A stretch of 64,000 bases of DNA from an uncultured Alistipes sp. (GCA_944320985.1 CALUJN010000079.1:1-64000), one strand, 5' to 3'. Shown: positions 32,511 through 42,410, counted from the first letter of the stretch. Translations and numbers: made by a program. The notes: generated by a model from the letters alone, not told the origin.

Positions 32511-32767
32511 AAGGGTGTAGTTTTATCATGCCTGCCGTAGTGCCGGCCTCTCTTTTTCTGCAAAGAAAATAAGATTCCGAAGACGAAAAATCCAATATTA
32601 GATCAAAAAAAGGGTATAAATGGTTGATCTGGCAAACATATTACTCATTGGGCAACATAGTTTTTTTGCTGACATATTATCATACATTAAGTTTTCCTAG
32701 AATTTTGTCTATAGAAACCAAATGTGGTACATCCTTTATAGCTCGAATAAAATTAATAATCTCTCGA

Positions 32768-35428
32768 TTACATCTTCTCATAAAAGGATTTATGCGTCAC
32801 ATGAAGCCGGTCGCAAAGCAGCTGAATGTCGAGATTCTCGTTTCGGATCTCTTCCGTAATCAGCTTGACAACCTGATCCAAAAACGAATCTTGATCCGTT
32901 CGGGGTTCCGGCATCTCCTCCAAACGTTTCTCGCTTGCGACTGTGCGCGTGTGCGCAGCCATGTATTGCAGGTAATATTCCCGCTGTCGGGCCTGCTCGT
33001 CTTGAAGTTTCCGAATCCGGAGATGGACGAACCGCCAGACACTCCAGACAATCGCCCCGACAATCAGGAAATAGAGACACCACGCGACTCGTGTCGCCCA
33101 CCAGGCCGGCGTCACGACGATTTGCATCGAAACGGCTTCATTCCGCGGACCCGCAGGCAGGGCGGCATTCCGGACCTGAAACAGATAGTTTCCCGGAGCA
33201 AGATTGATATACGATACCGAATTGCGGGAACCGGTATGCCAGGCATCATCAACCCCCTTCAACCGATACGAATAGAGATTGTTCCCGAACAGGTTGCCCA
33301 TATTCGAAAATGAGATCCGGATACTGTTCTGATTGTAGCGCAGACGAATATCCCGCATCGGTGCAGAGGGCAGATCGACCCATTGCGAATCGGACGAAAG
33401 CAATTCAACCCCCGTAACCTGCAAACGGGAAGTCTCGTTTGCTGCCGGGAGGTGTTCGGGGTCGATACGCAACCATCCCGACGAATATCCGGCTCGGAGA
33501 CTGCCGTCGTCATCGATCCGGAGAGCCTCTTTCAAGAACCTGGATTTCGACAGGAACGTTTCAAAGTTCCAGAGGTGCAGCTCCTCCTCCGGGGACAGCC
33601 GGGCCAATCCCGTTTCATACAGAATCCAGATATTGTTTGCTGCATCCATCCGGCATGCCTGGATGTAGGAGCAATCGAAACCGTCGGCCGGCAACCGGTT
33701 CAAGAAACGGTCGGCAGCGGGGTCATACCGGTAAATGCCCGAATCGGTCGCCACATGCAGAACGCCATGCCGATCCTCAAAGAAACATTTCACCCGTAGA
33801 CTTGCAAGCCCGCAACCCTGCGAAGGATCATACCATTCCGAACGGCCGGAATCCGGATCATATCGGCAGATCCGATCACTTCCGACCCCGGCCCATATCC
33901 GCCCGTTCCGATCCGAATACAGGGTAGACACTCCTTCCGACGTATTGGGCAAGGGTATTCTTTTCGATTCGAGTTTCAGCGCATTACGGGACTTGGCCTC
34001 CGTCACGTGTATGCGATGGATACATCCGGTTCCCGTCACCCAAAGATCCCCCGATTCATCTTCGACAATCGCGTTGATGAACCGACTCTCCGGGCCTCCC
34101 GACCGAGCTGTTGCGGGATGAAACCGATCCGTTGCCGCATCGTGATACCACAATCCGTTTTTACTGCCGGCCCAGACTATTCCCCGGCTGTCGACAAAAA
34201 AAGTCTGGATACCCATAATCGGATAGTCAGAATGGTACCTGCGGATACTGCCGTCCTTTTCGGACAGGGCCATTATTTCACCGTCGACAGCCAACCAACA
34301 GACTCCCGCCGGAGTCCATGCCATACATACAGGGGCTCCGGATTCATTGGTCCAGGACAGCTCCTTTTTCAGATCAAAAATATCGATACAATCTCCGAAA
34401 GGGCTGATCCGGGATATGCCGTTGCGGGTCGCGAGCCACCGGATACCGTTCGAATCCTGATAGAGCTGATCAATCCGGTTATCCGCAAGGCTCCACGCAT
34501 CGGACGTATCGTGCAGATAAGACGAATTTACACCTCCGGTCTTCGTATCGAACACATTCAGCCCCCTGTCGGTTCCGAGCAACAGCAATCCGTTCTCCGT
34601 CGGGAGCATACATTTGATAACGTTGTTCGAAAACGGCGTGTGTGTTTCCGTCCGATAGGTAACGAACTGATTCGTCTTCCAATTCAAACGATGCAGCCCG
34701 GTTTCCGTCCCGACCCAGACAATGGAATCTTCATCCGCGTCCCGGACAACACTCAGAATCATATTGTTCTGCGGGTCATGCTGAAATCGGTCTCCCAAAG
34801 GATATTCCCGGATTTTCCCGGTAGCGGGATCAAGCAACAGCAGCCCGTCATACGTACAAATCCATAATCGTCCGTCAGCTCCGGGACAAATATTTACAAT
34901 GATGTTCCGATCGCCATATTCACCATTCGGGAGCTGATATCTGTACAAATTCTTTTGCCGCGGATCATATCTGTAAAGCCCGGATTGGGTTCCGACAAAC
35001 AAATTGCCGGAATCATCCTCATGGAGCGCCCGAATGATGCTGTTGGCCAACACCCGCATGGAGTCATTCCCAGCCTCCGGGACATGAAAGGTATCGCTTG
35101 CCGCATTATAACAGTTTAAGCCCCGTCCTGTTCCGCACCACAATCAGCCCGACCGGTCCAAAAGCATACATTTAATCAAGGAGTTGGACAACGATCCCTC
35201 GGGATTCTCCGCATTGCGGCGATAGATTCGGAATGCATATCCATCAAACCGGTTCAGTCCGTCTTCCGTTCCGAACCACAAATATCCGCATGTATCCTGA
35301 ACCATACAATGCACGATCGGAGAGGAGAGTCCGTCCCGGATCGACAGTGTCTCAAACAAGAGATGCTGATTCCGGGCCAGGACGGACGATGCCAGCAACA
35401 GGAAAAGAATGACAATATATTTTTTCAT
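32768..35428 (-). pseudogene. Propeller sensor / AraC-type regulator with in-frame TGA and truncated HTH
   Basis: Membrane-spanning one-component regulator. A signal peptide (MKKYIVILFLLLASSVLA, ATG 35428), two-component-regulator propeller blades (YLWFGTEDGLNRFDGYAF; NLFVGTQSGLYRYD; LLLLGTDRGLNVFD), a Y_Y_Y domain, a membrane helix (WCLYFLIVGAIVWSV) and the start of an AraC domain follow one another with no kinase between. An in-frame TGA at 35144-35146 splits the gene after LLDRSG; codons resume at once with LWCGTGRG, so TGG (Trp) to TGA is the simplest change. At the 3' end the reading stops after HKSFYEKM, inside the first helix-turn-helix. About 50 residues are missing, though the adjacent frame reads REIINFIRAIK, which looks like the expected continuation. 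The gene is therefore doubly damaged. It lies upstream of three sulfatase genes. Confidence 0.82.
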
Positions 35429-36042
35429 TTCAGGATCCGTCGACAATTCGCAAACTTATAAAAGACCGGAATTGCCCATTCCGTTCAGTCTTCTTTACAT
35501 TACATTTCTCAAACAGCAGTCATCGAATCGACGTCCGAAAGTTTTCGGAGTCTGTCTTCTCGGAGTGCTTTCTGAACTCCGCAGATATGCAAATTTAGCA
35601 TTTTTTATTACTTACCGGCTCACCCCGATATGCCAAACCTTTTTTTCATCCGGGACCCTTGATACAGCCACATCCGGTCCGATACCATGAACCTGTTTTT
35701 AAGAGGACGGGCCTTGCATCTCCCGTCCATAACAAAATCCATATCATTTGGACAAGCGCCCCACATACGGACCGTTCTGCAACATTTTTCAGTCCGAGTT
35801 CGATCCACATGATCCCGACCTCAAAGTTCGAGCGCTACGAATAAAGCTCTTCGGGGCACAGAATCTCCGGGCGATTTTCCGGTTGAAGATTCCAGACTCC
35901 TTATACATAACGGATTTTTTGCACGAGGCAAACATGAACCCGGGAAGCCCTTCAGGGAAACAGCTCCAAAGAAGAGTAGGAATCGGTTTTCAATTACCGT
36001 TTTTTTCGTAAATTTGCTCCCAAAACATAAACCGTTTTTCAT
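35429..36042. other. Intergenic region between the decayed regulator and the flavodiiron gene
   Basis: About 600 bp between divergently oriented genes. Short open frames on both strands show no recognisable domain or signal. The only feature I can support is a probable promoter for the plus-strand genes at its right end. Base composition changes here from the mixed glycan cluster to the GC-rich core, so this may be the boundary of an acquired segment. Confidence 0.45.
36009..36016 (+). promoter_or_regulatory. -7 box TAAATTTG upstream of the flavodiiron gene
   Basis: Matches the Bacteroidetes -7 consensus TAnnTTTG. A T-rich stretch ending TTTTC lies about where a -33 box is expected. Transcription would begin about 20 nt before the ATG at 36043. 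Confidence 0.45.
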
Positions 36043-37239
36043 ATGGCCATCTCTGAAATACTCCCCGGCATCCACTATGTCGGTGTAAACGACCGGACCA
36101 CAACCCGTTTCGAAGGTCTCTGGTCGCTTCCCCAAGGGGTTTCCTACAATGCCTATCTGGTCGTAGGCGAAAAGATCGCCCTGATCGACACCGTCGAAGA
36201 GTCCTTCGGCAGCCGCCTCGAAGCCAATATCCGCGAAGCCATCGGCGACCGCAAGATCGATTACCTGGTCATCAACCATATGGAACCCGACCATTCGTCA
36301 TCGATCGCCGCCCTGCGACGCATCTATCCCGACATGCAGATCGTCTCCAATGCCAAAGCACTCCAGATGGTCGAAGGATTCTACGGAGTAACAGGTGCTT
36401 CGCTCGAGGTCAAGGAGGGCGACACGCTCGATCTGGGAGGCAAGCACCTCTCGTTCCATCTCATTCCGATGGTCCACTGGCCCGAAACGATGGTCACGTG
36501 GTGTCCCGAAGAGCAGGCGCTCTTTTCGGGCGACGCCCTGGGCTGTTTCGGAGCCCTGGATGGCGGCATCACCGACTCGCAGGTCGATCCTGAACGTTAT
36601 TGGGACGAAATGCGGCGCTACTACGCCGCGATCGTCGGAAAATACGGCGCTCCGGTGCAGAAGGCGCTGCAGAAACTCGCGAATCTTCCCGTAAAGAGCG
36701 TCTGCCCGACCCACGGTCCCGTCTGGCAGCAGCAAATCGCCCGGGTCCTCGACCTCTACGACCGCATGAGCCGCTACGAAGGAGAACCGGGCGTGGTGAT
36801 CGCCTATGCCTCGATGTACGGCAACACCGAACAACTGGCCGAGCGCATCGCCCGCGAACTCGCCGCCGAGGGGGTTCGCAACATCCGTCTCTACAACCTC
36901 TCCTATGCCGATCCGTCGGTCGTGCTGCGCGACATCTTCCGGTTCGACACGCTGCTCGTCGGCGGCCCGACCTACAACGCCGGGCTCTTCCCGCCCGTGG
37001 CCGAGCTGCTCGACAAACTCGCCGCACGCTGCATCCCTCAACGCCGCTTCGGATGGTTCGGATCCTTCACCTGGGCCGGGGCCTCGGTGCGTCTTTTGGG
37101 TGAGTTTGCCCACAAGATGAAGTGGGAGACCGTATGCGAACCCGTCGAAATGAAGCAGGGTTTCTCCTCAAAGACGGTCGAGGCGTGCCGGACGCTGGCA
37201 CGGAACGTGGCCGAGAAGATCCGTAACAACGCCGAGTGA
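36043..37239 (+). CDS. Flavodiiron protein (FprA/A-type flavoprotein)
   Basis: Cytoplasmic enzyme that reduces O2 and/or NO to protect an anaerobe. The N-terminal metallo-beta-lactamase-like domain (about 1-245) holds the diiron ligands in H79-x-E81-x-D83-H84 (INHMEPDHS), a His in MVHWPET, Asp in FSGDALG and His in CPTHGPVW. The C-terminal flavodoxin domain (about 254-390) has the FMN loop in AYASMYGNTEQLAERIA and LLVGGPTYNAG. At 398 residues it has the two-domain length without a rubredoxin extension. Its TGA stop overlaps the ATG of the next gene by one base, so the two are co-transcribed even though their functions are unrelated. Confidence 0.95.
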   Translation: MAISEILPGIHYVGVNDRTTTRFEGLWSLPQGVSYNAYLVVGEKIALIDTVEESFGSRLEANIREAIGDRKIDYLVINHMEPDHSSSIAALRRIYPDMQIVSNAKALQMVEGFYGVTGASLEVKEGDTLDLGGKHLSFHLIPMVHWPETMVTWCPEEQALFSGDALGCFGALDGGITDSQVDPERYWDEMRRYYAAIVGKYGAPVQKALQKLANLPVKSVCPTHGPVWQQQIARVLDLYDRMSRYEGEPGVVIAYASMYGNTEQLAERIARELAAEGVRNIRLYNLSYADPSVVLRDIFRFDTLLVGGPTYNAGLFPPVAELLDKLAARCIPQRRFGWFGSFTWAGASVRLLGEFAHKMKWETVCEPVEMKQGFSSKTVEACRTLARNVAEKIRNNAE

Positions 37240-38552
37240 TGAAGATTGCAATCGTCGGTACGGGGTATGTCGGACTGGTGTCGGGGGCCTGCTTTGCGGA
37301 GATGGGCCTCGACATCACCTGTGTGGATACCAACCGGCGGAAGATCGAGGCGCTGAAGGATGGAAAGATTCCCATCTACGAGCCCGGTCTCGAGGAGCTT
37401 GTACGCCGCAACACTGCAGCCGGAAGGCTCCACTTCACGACCGACCTGGCGGAGTGTCTCGATCGGGTCGAGGTGGTCTTTTCGGCCGTCGGAACCCCTC
37501 CGGGGCCTGACGGAGCGGCCGATCTGAGTCAGGTGATGGCCGTAGCCCGCACCTTCGGACAGCACATCTCCAGATATACCCTGCTCGTCACGAAAAGCAC
37601 CGTCCCGGTCGGCACGGCCCGGCAAATCCGCAGCGTGATCGACGAGGAGCTGCGCAAACGGGGGTGTCAGGTGCCGTTCGACGTCGCCTCGAATCCCGAA
37701 TTCCTCAAGGAGGGGGCCGCGATCAAGGATTTCATGTCACCCGACCGCGTGGTGGTGGGCGTCGACAGCCCGCGGGCCCGCGATCTGATGGCCCGGCTCT
37801 ACCGCCCCTTCCTGATCAACAACTTCCGCGTGCTCTTCATGGACATCGCCTCGGCCGAGATGACCAAATATGCCGCCAATGCCATGTTGGCGACCCGGAT
37901 CTCGTTCATCAACGACATCGCCAACCTCTGCGACCGCGTGGGCGCCGACGTCGAGATGGTCCGCAAAGGGATTGGATCCGATGCCCGTATCGGCAACAAG
38001 TTCCTCTATCCGGGGTGCGGATACGGCGGGTCGTGCTTCCCGAAGGATGTCAAGGCCCTGGCACGCACGGCTCGGGAACACGGCTACACGATGCAGATCA
38101 TCGAGGCCGTGGAGCGCGTCAACGAGGCGCAGAAAAGCATCGTCTTCGAGAAGCTGCAACGCGCACTGGGCAATCTCGAAGGCTGTCGTGTGGCCATCTG
38201 GGGCGTCGCCTTCAAACCCGAGACGGACGACATCCGCGAAGCCCCGGCCACGGAGGTGATCACGCGTTTGCTGGAAGCCGGCGCCGAGGTGTGCATCTGC
38301 GATCCGGTGGCGGTTCCCGAATTCCTCCGACAGCGGAACGACCTGCAGGTCTTCACGGCCCACACGATGTACGATGCGGCCAGGGGTGCCGATGCCGTGG
38401 CGCTGCTCACCGAATGGAAGGCGTTCCGCATGCCCGACTGGAACCGCCTGCGGGAGACGATGCGCGGCGACGTCGTGGTCGACGGTCGCAACATCTACGA
38501 CAAGGAGGAGGTCCGCACGGCCGGATTCCGCTACTTCGGAATCGGCAAGTGA
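37239..38552 (+). CDS. ugd: UDP-glucose 6-dehydrogenase
   Basis: NAD-dependent enzyme converting UDP-glucose to UDP-glucuronate for capsule or other surface polysaccharides. The ATG at 37239 is preferred to an in-frame GTG just before it. The Rossmann fold opens with IAIVGTGYVGLVSGACFAEMG; KSTVPVGTA, NPEFLKEGAAIKDF and the catalytic Cys266 in GYGGSCFPKDVKAL are all present. The C-terminal UDP-binding domain (about 315-437) has WGVAFKPETDDIREAP. Length 437 is normal. It overlaps the flavodiiron gene by one base and is followed by a strong hairpin, so the pair forms a two-gene unit. Confidence 0.95.
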   Translation: MKIAIVGTGYVGLVSGACFAEMGLDITCVDTNRRKIEALKDGKIPIYEPGLEELVRRNTAAGRLHFTTDLAECLDRVEVVFSAVGTPPGPDGAADLSQVMAVARTFGQHISRYTLLVTKSTVPVGTARQIRSVIDEELRKRGCQVPFDVASNPEFLKEGAAIKDFMSPDRVVVGVDSPRARDLMARLYRPFLINNFRVLFMDIASAEMTKYAANAMLATRISFINDIANLCDRVGADVEMVRKGIGSDARIGNKFLYPGCGYGGSCFPKDVKALARTAREHGYTMQIIEAVERVNEAQKSIVFEKLQRALGNLEGCRVAIWGVAFKPETDDIREAPATEVITRLLEAGAEVCICDPVAVPEFLRQRNDLQVFTAHTMYDAARGADAVALLTEWKAFRMPDWNRLRETMRGDVVVDGRNIYDKEEVRTAGFRYFGIGK

Positions 38553-38583
38553 CGCAGCCAGGCCAACTTGTTCCGAAAACAAC

Positions 38584-38612
38584 GATCCCGGGTCACGTAC
38601 AGGCCCGGGATC
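38584..38612 (+). terminator. Hairpin terminator after ugd
   Basis: Perfect 9-bp inverted repeat GATCCCGGG / CCCGGGATC with an 11-nt loop, starting 32 nt after the ugd stop. The following T-tract is weak (TTGCATT), so the termination may be partial. Confidence 0.6.
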
Positions 38613-38680
38613 TTGCATTCCGTTCCGAAAATCAACAAAACCCGGCAACAAACGACCACCTCCGAGGAGAAAATCCGCCG

Positions 38681-38688
38681 TACTTTTG
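38681..38688 (+). promoter_or_regulatory. -7 box TACTTTTG upstream of the exporter gene
   Basis: Matches TAnnTTTG, 20 nt before the ATG of the Bcr/CflA-type transporter. No clear -33 box is visible. It supports the start at 38708 and a separate transcript from ugd. Confidence 0.5.
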
Positions 38689-38707
38689 CGACAGAAAAAT
38701 CCTCGAG

Positions 38708-39889
38708 ATGAACAACAACAGCAAAACCTTTCTGCTTCTACTGCTGGGCATGCTCACCGCATTCGGCCCCTTTGTCACGGACATGTACCTGCCGACGCTT
38801 CCCGCCATGACGGACTACTTCCACACCACCTCGTCCATGGTCCAGATGGGATTGACGACCAGCATGATCGGACTGGCCGTCGGGCAGCTGCTGTTCGGTC
38901 CGCTGAGCGACAAATACGGACGTCGCGGACCGCTGCTCACGGCCCTGTGGCTCTTCATCGCCGCCACACTGCTCTGCATTCTCTCCACCAACATCGTGCA
39001 GTTTGTCACCATGCGGTTTCTCCAGGGAATAGCCGGAGCCGGCGGCATCGTCATTTCGCGATCGGTCGCCACGGATCGCTTCGCCGGACAGGATCTGACC
39101 CGCATGCTGGCGTTGATCGGCGCCGTAAACGGCATCGCTCCGGTCGTCGCGCCGATCATCGGCGGAACATGCAGCGATTCGATCGGGTGGCGCGGGATCT
39201 TCTGCATCCTGCTCGTACTGGGCTGTCTGCTTCTGGCCGGAGGCTACCGGCTGCGCGAAACTCTTCCGCAGGAGCGCCGCAACCACATCGGCTGGAGCGA
39301 CCTGCTGCGGAGTTTCGGAACCGTATTCCGCCTGCGCCGCTACCGCGCCTGCATGCTCCAGCTGGGATTCGCGCAGGGCGTGCTCTTCGCCTACATCGCC
39401 TCATCGCCCTTCATCGTTCAGCAGCACTTCGGCTTCTCGGCCTTCGAGTTCAGCGTCTGCTTTGCCATCAACGCGATTGCCATCGGCACGGCTGCCGCCC
39501 TTTCCGTCCGGTTCCGCTCACCCGAACAATGCACCCGCACGGGATGTATCGGCATGATGATCTTTGCCGCAGCCGAAGCCGTGGCATTGGCTTCGGGATG
39601 CGGATTCTGGCTCTATGAGTCGTTGCTTTTCGCACTGCTCTTCGCCATGGGACTCACCTTTACCTCCTCGACGGCCCTGGCCATGGAGGCCGCACGCGAG
39701 CAGGCCGGAACCGCCTCGGCGCTTCTGGGTGCCGTCTGCTTTGCCTGCGGAGGTCTGGTCTCGCCGCTCGTGGGCATGGGCGACACGCTCCTTTCGACCG
39801 GTACGGTCTTCGTGGTATGCGCCCTCTGCTCGTGGCTCTGCATCCGTTTCGGACTCCGCCACACGCACCGTCCCGCCGTCGCAGCCTGA
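38708..39889 (+). CDS. Bcr/CflA-family multidrug efflux MFS transporter
   Basis: Inner-membrane proton-driven drug exporter with 12 predicted helices. The ATG at 38708 (MNNNSKTFLLLLLGMLTAFG) is chosen because it gives the canonical N-terminus FGPFVTDMYLPTLPAM. The same frame stays open far upstream but only through the ugd gene in an unused frame. Family motifs are LLFGPLSDKYGRRGPLL (motif A), RFLQGIAGAGGIVISRSVATD (motif C region) and IAPVVAPIIGG. Length 393 is normal. It has its own -7 box and is followed by a strong bidirectional terminator. The substrate is not predictable. Confidence 0.92.
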   Translation: MNNNSKTFLLLLLGMLTAFGPFVTDMYLPTLPAMTDYFHTTSSMVQMGLTTSMIGLAVGQLLFGPLSDKYGRRGPLLTALWLFIAATLLCILSTNIVQFVTMRFLQGIAGAGGIVISRSVATDRFAGQDLTRMLALIGAVNGIAPVVAPIIGGTCSDSIGWRGIFCILLVLGCLLLAGGYRLRETLPQERRNHIGWSDLLRSFGTVFRLRRYRACMLQLGFAQGVLFAYIASSPFIVQQHFGFSAFEFSVCFAINAIAIGTAAALSVRFRSPEQCTRTGCIGMMIFAAAEAVALASGCGFWLYESLLFALLFAMGLTFTSSTALAMEAAREQAGTASALLGAVCFACGGLVSPLVGMGDTLLSTGTVFVVCALCSWLCIRFGLRHTHRPAVAA

Positions 39890-40045
39890 GTCCCGACACT
39901 CTCCAGCGCTCTTGCTGTCTTGCCGCACTATCCGGGCCGGAAGAGGCCTCTCACACCTTCCGCGTGCACTCCGCATACAACACCCCATGTAGAGAGAGAT
40001 CAACCCATCGGGAAAAGTCCGGAGCTCCCCACCCGTCTCGCAAAC

Positions 40046-40082
40046 AAAAATCCCTGCTGCCCACAGGCAACAGGGGTTTTTG
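40046..40082. terminator. Bidirectional terminator between convergent genes
   Basis: Hairpin with stem AAAAATCCCTG-TGCC / GGCA-CAGGGGTTTTT around a short loop. It is followed by T5 on the plus strand and by ATTTTTG on the minus strand. It sits between the Bcr/CflA gene (plus) and the YhcH gene (minus), so it can end transcription from both sides. Confidence 0.8.
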
Positions 40083-40168
40083 CATAAGGGTTGGTCTTCA
40101 ACCGGCGTTACGGTCCCGAGGTCCTTCACACCCGCAGACCGAAACTTTCGGACCCGTTCCGTATCGAA

Positions 40169-40618
40169 CTACAGACGCACCTTGACGATGATCTTACGCA
40201 CCGTGCCTTCGCCGACCATCGGAGCGTGCCCGTCTTCGGGAAGCAGGATCGTGAACTGTCCCGGACGCAGCGTATAGTAGGTCTGGGGTTCATCGTCGAA
40301 TAACTGGATATCCTTCTCCTTGTCGAACTCCGACTGCGGTTTGCAGAGGTTCTTGCGTTCGCTCCAGCCGAAACTCTCCTCCTTGCCGCTGATGAGCACC
40401 TGGATGTCGATGTACTCGTTGTGGACCTCGAGTTTGGCATCCTTCTTCAGCTTGAGCTCCCGCTCCATCACGTTGACATAGATATCCTTGCCGTCGAGTT
40501 CATGGATACCCGGCTCCATCTTCATCCAATCGGTCGAGGCGATCAGTTCGAAAGCCCTCTTCATGCGCGGATTAACACCATAGTAAAGCGCGCCGTTCTT
40601 CAATGAATCCAAAATCAT
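40169..40618 (-). CDS. YhcH/YjgK/YiaL (DUF386) family protein
   Basis: Small cytoplasmic cupin-like beta-barrel protein of the TabA/YhcH group, associated in other bacteria with sugar-acid or sialic-acid metabolism and biofilm traits; the reaction is not settled. Family signatures are ELDGKDIYVNVMERELK, LEVHNEYIDIQVLISGKE (His and Glu likely metal ligands), FTILLPEDGHAPMVGEG and the C-terminal VRKIIVKVRL. Length 149 is typical. It is the last gene of the MutL-rhomboid-EEP run, 25 nt after the EEP gene. Confidence 0.92.
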   Translation of the reverse strand: MILDSLKNGALYYGVNPRMKRAFELIASTDWMKMEPGIHELDGKDIYVNVMERELKLKKDAKLEVHNEYIDIQVLISGKEESFGWSERKNLCKPQSEFDKEKDIQLFDDEPQTYYTLRPGQFTILLPEDGHAPMVGEGTVRKIIVKVRL

Positions 40619-40643
40619 AACTCTTCTATTTTAAGGTTGCAAA

Positions 40644-41792
40644 TCAGTCTTTCTCCGTTTTTTTCAGCCGCACGACCACCGGATGATGGTCCGAAAACTC
40701 CACGGGCAGGGTCTCGTAGGAGATCGGTTCGAGGCCGCCGGAAAGCACGTAATCGATGCGCAGCGTATTGAAAAAGCCGCGGAACGTATGCGAATAGCCC
40801 GAGCCACAGGTCCGGAAAGCATCGCGAAGCCCGCGGGCCATCGTTCGATAGACGTACGAGACAGGCGTATCGTTGAAGTCGCCGCAGACGATGCGCCGCG
40901 TAGGGGTGGCGTCGATCACCCGGGCGATGCTGTCGACCTGGGCGGCCCGCAGCACGCTGTTTTCACGCAGTCGTTCGACAATGCTGCGGATCTTCGTCTC
41001 GCGGGCCGTATCCGACAGGAAACGGTGTTCGGTGATGTAGTCGTTATCGGCGGCATTGATGGCCGTCGAGCGCAGGTGGTTGTTGAAAACCCGCACCGTA
41101 TCGTCGCCCACCATCAGATCGACCCACACAGCCGAGGAGCGTGTCAGTACCGTTCCCGAGCGCAGAATCCGGAATTTGCTCAACACGGCCAGCGGCGCCT
41201 CATAGACCGAATCGGGAGCCGCCGTACGTCCGAATCCCGCACTTTCGTAGCGCTCCTCGAGCAGCGAGAACTCCTCGGAACGGGCCGCCAGACGGGCGTT
41301 GAACTCCTGCAGGCAGATGATGTCGGGATCCTGCTCATCGATCAGCCGCAGGACATCCTCGACGCTGCTGTGGCCGTTCTCGCCGTAGAAACTGCGCACA
41401 TTATAGGTCATCACCTTGAAGGCTCCGCGGTCAGGGCTCTGTGCTTCGTCATAGGCCCGGCGGATTTCGGGGCGCCAGAAGAGCGAGACCTTGAAACATC
41501 CGATTACAACGATGAAGATCATCACCCCGGCACGCAACCATCTCCAGCGGATGATCCAATAGAGCATCAGCAGAAACCCGGCCACATAGGTGATCGGCGC
41601 AGCGAGCCCCAGCACGGGAAAAAACCACACGCGGGAGGGGTTGACATAGGGAACGAGATAGGTCAGCAGCAACGTGACGGCGACCAGCAGCGTCAACAGC
41701 GTCAACACGCCGTCGAGCAGCCACATTACCCAACTGCGCCGGCGTTTGCCCGCGGGCCGCTCCCCGTATTCGCTATAGTAGTCGGAAGCCAT
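40644..41792 (-). CDS. Membrane-anchored endonuclease/exonuclease/phosphatase (EEP) family protein
   Basis: Three N-terminal membrane helices (about 18-105: LLDGVLTLLTLLVAVTLLLTY; VLGLAAPITYVAGFLLMLYWI; AGVMIFIVVIGCF) anchor a C-terminal EEP phosphoesterase domain (about 125-382). That domain carries MTYNVRSFYG, IICLQEFNA, FNNHLRSTA, VCGDFNDTP and FSDHHPVVVRL, which hold the metal and catalytic residues. The enzyme should cleave a phosphodiester or phosphomonoester outside the cytoplasmic face; the substrate is unknown. Its start lies 3 nt after the rhomboid stop, so both are in the MutL operon. Confidence 0.9.
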   Translation of the reverse strand: MASDYYSEYGERPAGKRRRSWVMWLLDGVLTLLTLLVAVTLLLTYLVPYVNPSRVWFFPVLGLAAPITYVAGFLLMLYWIIRWRWLRAGVMIFIVVIGCFKVSLFWRPEIRRAYDEAQSPDRGAFKVMTYNVRSFYGENGHSSVEDVLRLIDEQDPDIICLQEFNARLAARSEEFSLLEERYESAGFGRTAAPDSVYEAPLAVLSKFRILRSGTVLTRSSAVWVDLMVGDDTVRVFNNHLRSTAINAADNDYITEHRFLSDTARETKIRSIVERLRENSVLRAAQVDSIARVIDATPTRRIVCGDFNDTPVSYVYRTMARGLRDAFRTCGSGYSHTFRGFFNTLRIDYVLSGGLEPISYETLPVEFSDHHPVVVRLKKTEKD

Positions 41793-41795
41793 CGC

Positions 41796-42410
41796 CTAAA
41801 AACGGATCATGCCGCGGCGTTTCCACCACTGCAGCAGCAGATATCCCCAGAGCATGCCGCCGACGTGGGCGAAATGGGCGACGTTGCCCACACCGCGCCA
41901 TCCGAGGAAGAGTTCGATGACAGCATAGATGATGACGAACCATTTGGCCTTCATCGGAATGGGAGGAATCAGCAGCATGATCGTGGCATTGGGATACATC
42001 ACGCCGAAGGCCAGCAACAGTCCCATTATGGCTCCGGAGGCTCCGACCAGGGCCATGGGCTGCCCCATGCCCCAGGCTATGGCAGACTGAATCAAGGCGG
42101 CACCCACCCCGCAGGCCATGTAGTAGATCAGAAAGCGCCGCGAGCCCAGATCGTATTCCAACGTGCGTCCGAACATCCACAGGGCGAACATGTTGAAGAA
42201 GATATGCTCGAAATTGGCATGCAGGAACATGTAGGTGACGAACTGGTAGGTGTGGAACTCGTAGCCCAACATCCGGGGTCCGATCTGAAGGGCACCGAAA
42301 TGGTTCAGGAAGCGGTAAGCCTCGGGAATCAGAGCCATCGCCAGATAGACGAGCAGATTAATGATTATCAGATTCTTGACAACCGGAGGCGTCTGAAAAT
42401 AACGATTCAT
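41796..42410 (-). CDS. Rhomboid-family intramembrane serine protease
   Basis: Six-helix membrane protease. The catalytic dyad is Ser125 in LVGASGAIMG and His182 in VAHFAHVGGMLWG. The preceding H64...N73 pair in MFLHANFEHIFFNMFALW fits the oxyanion site. Length 204 is the compact bacterial form. It starts 41 nt after mutL and is directly followed by the EEP gene. A substrate cannot be predicted. Confidence 0.93.
   Translation of the reverse strand: MNRYFQTPPVVKNLIIINLLVYLAMALIPEAYRFLNHFGALQIGPRMLGYEFHTYQFVTYMFLHANFEHIFFNMFALWMFGRTLEYDLGSRRFLIYYMACGVGAALIQSAIAWGMGQPMALVGASGAIMGLLLAFGVMYPNATIMLLIPPIPMKAKWFVIIYAVIELFLGWRGVGNVAHFAHVGGMLWGYLLLQWWKRRGMIRF

Noticed and set aside
32511..32767. Possible insertion scar in the AT-rich gap beside the truncated regulator
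   Set aside because: No inverted or direct repeats and no transposase fragment could be recognised there.
37664..38707. Long N-terminal extension of the Bcr/CflA transporter frame
   Set aside because: The extension is an unused frame inside ugd. The transporter's canonical N-terminus and a -7 box lie at 38708.
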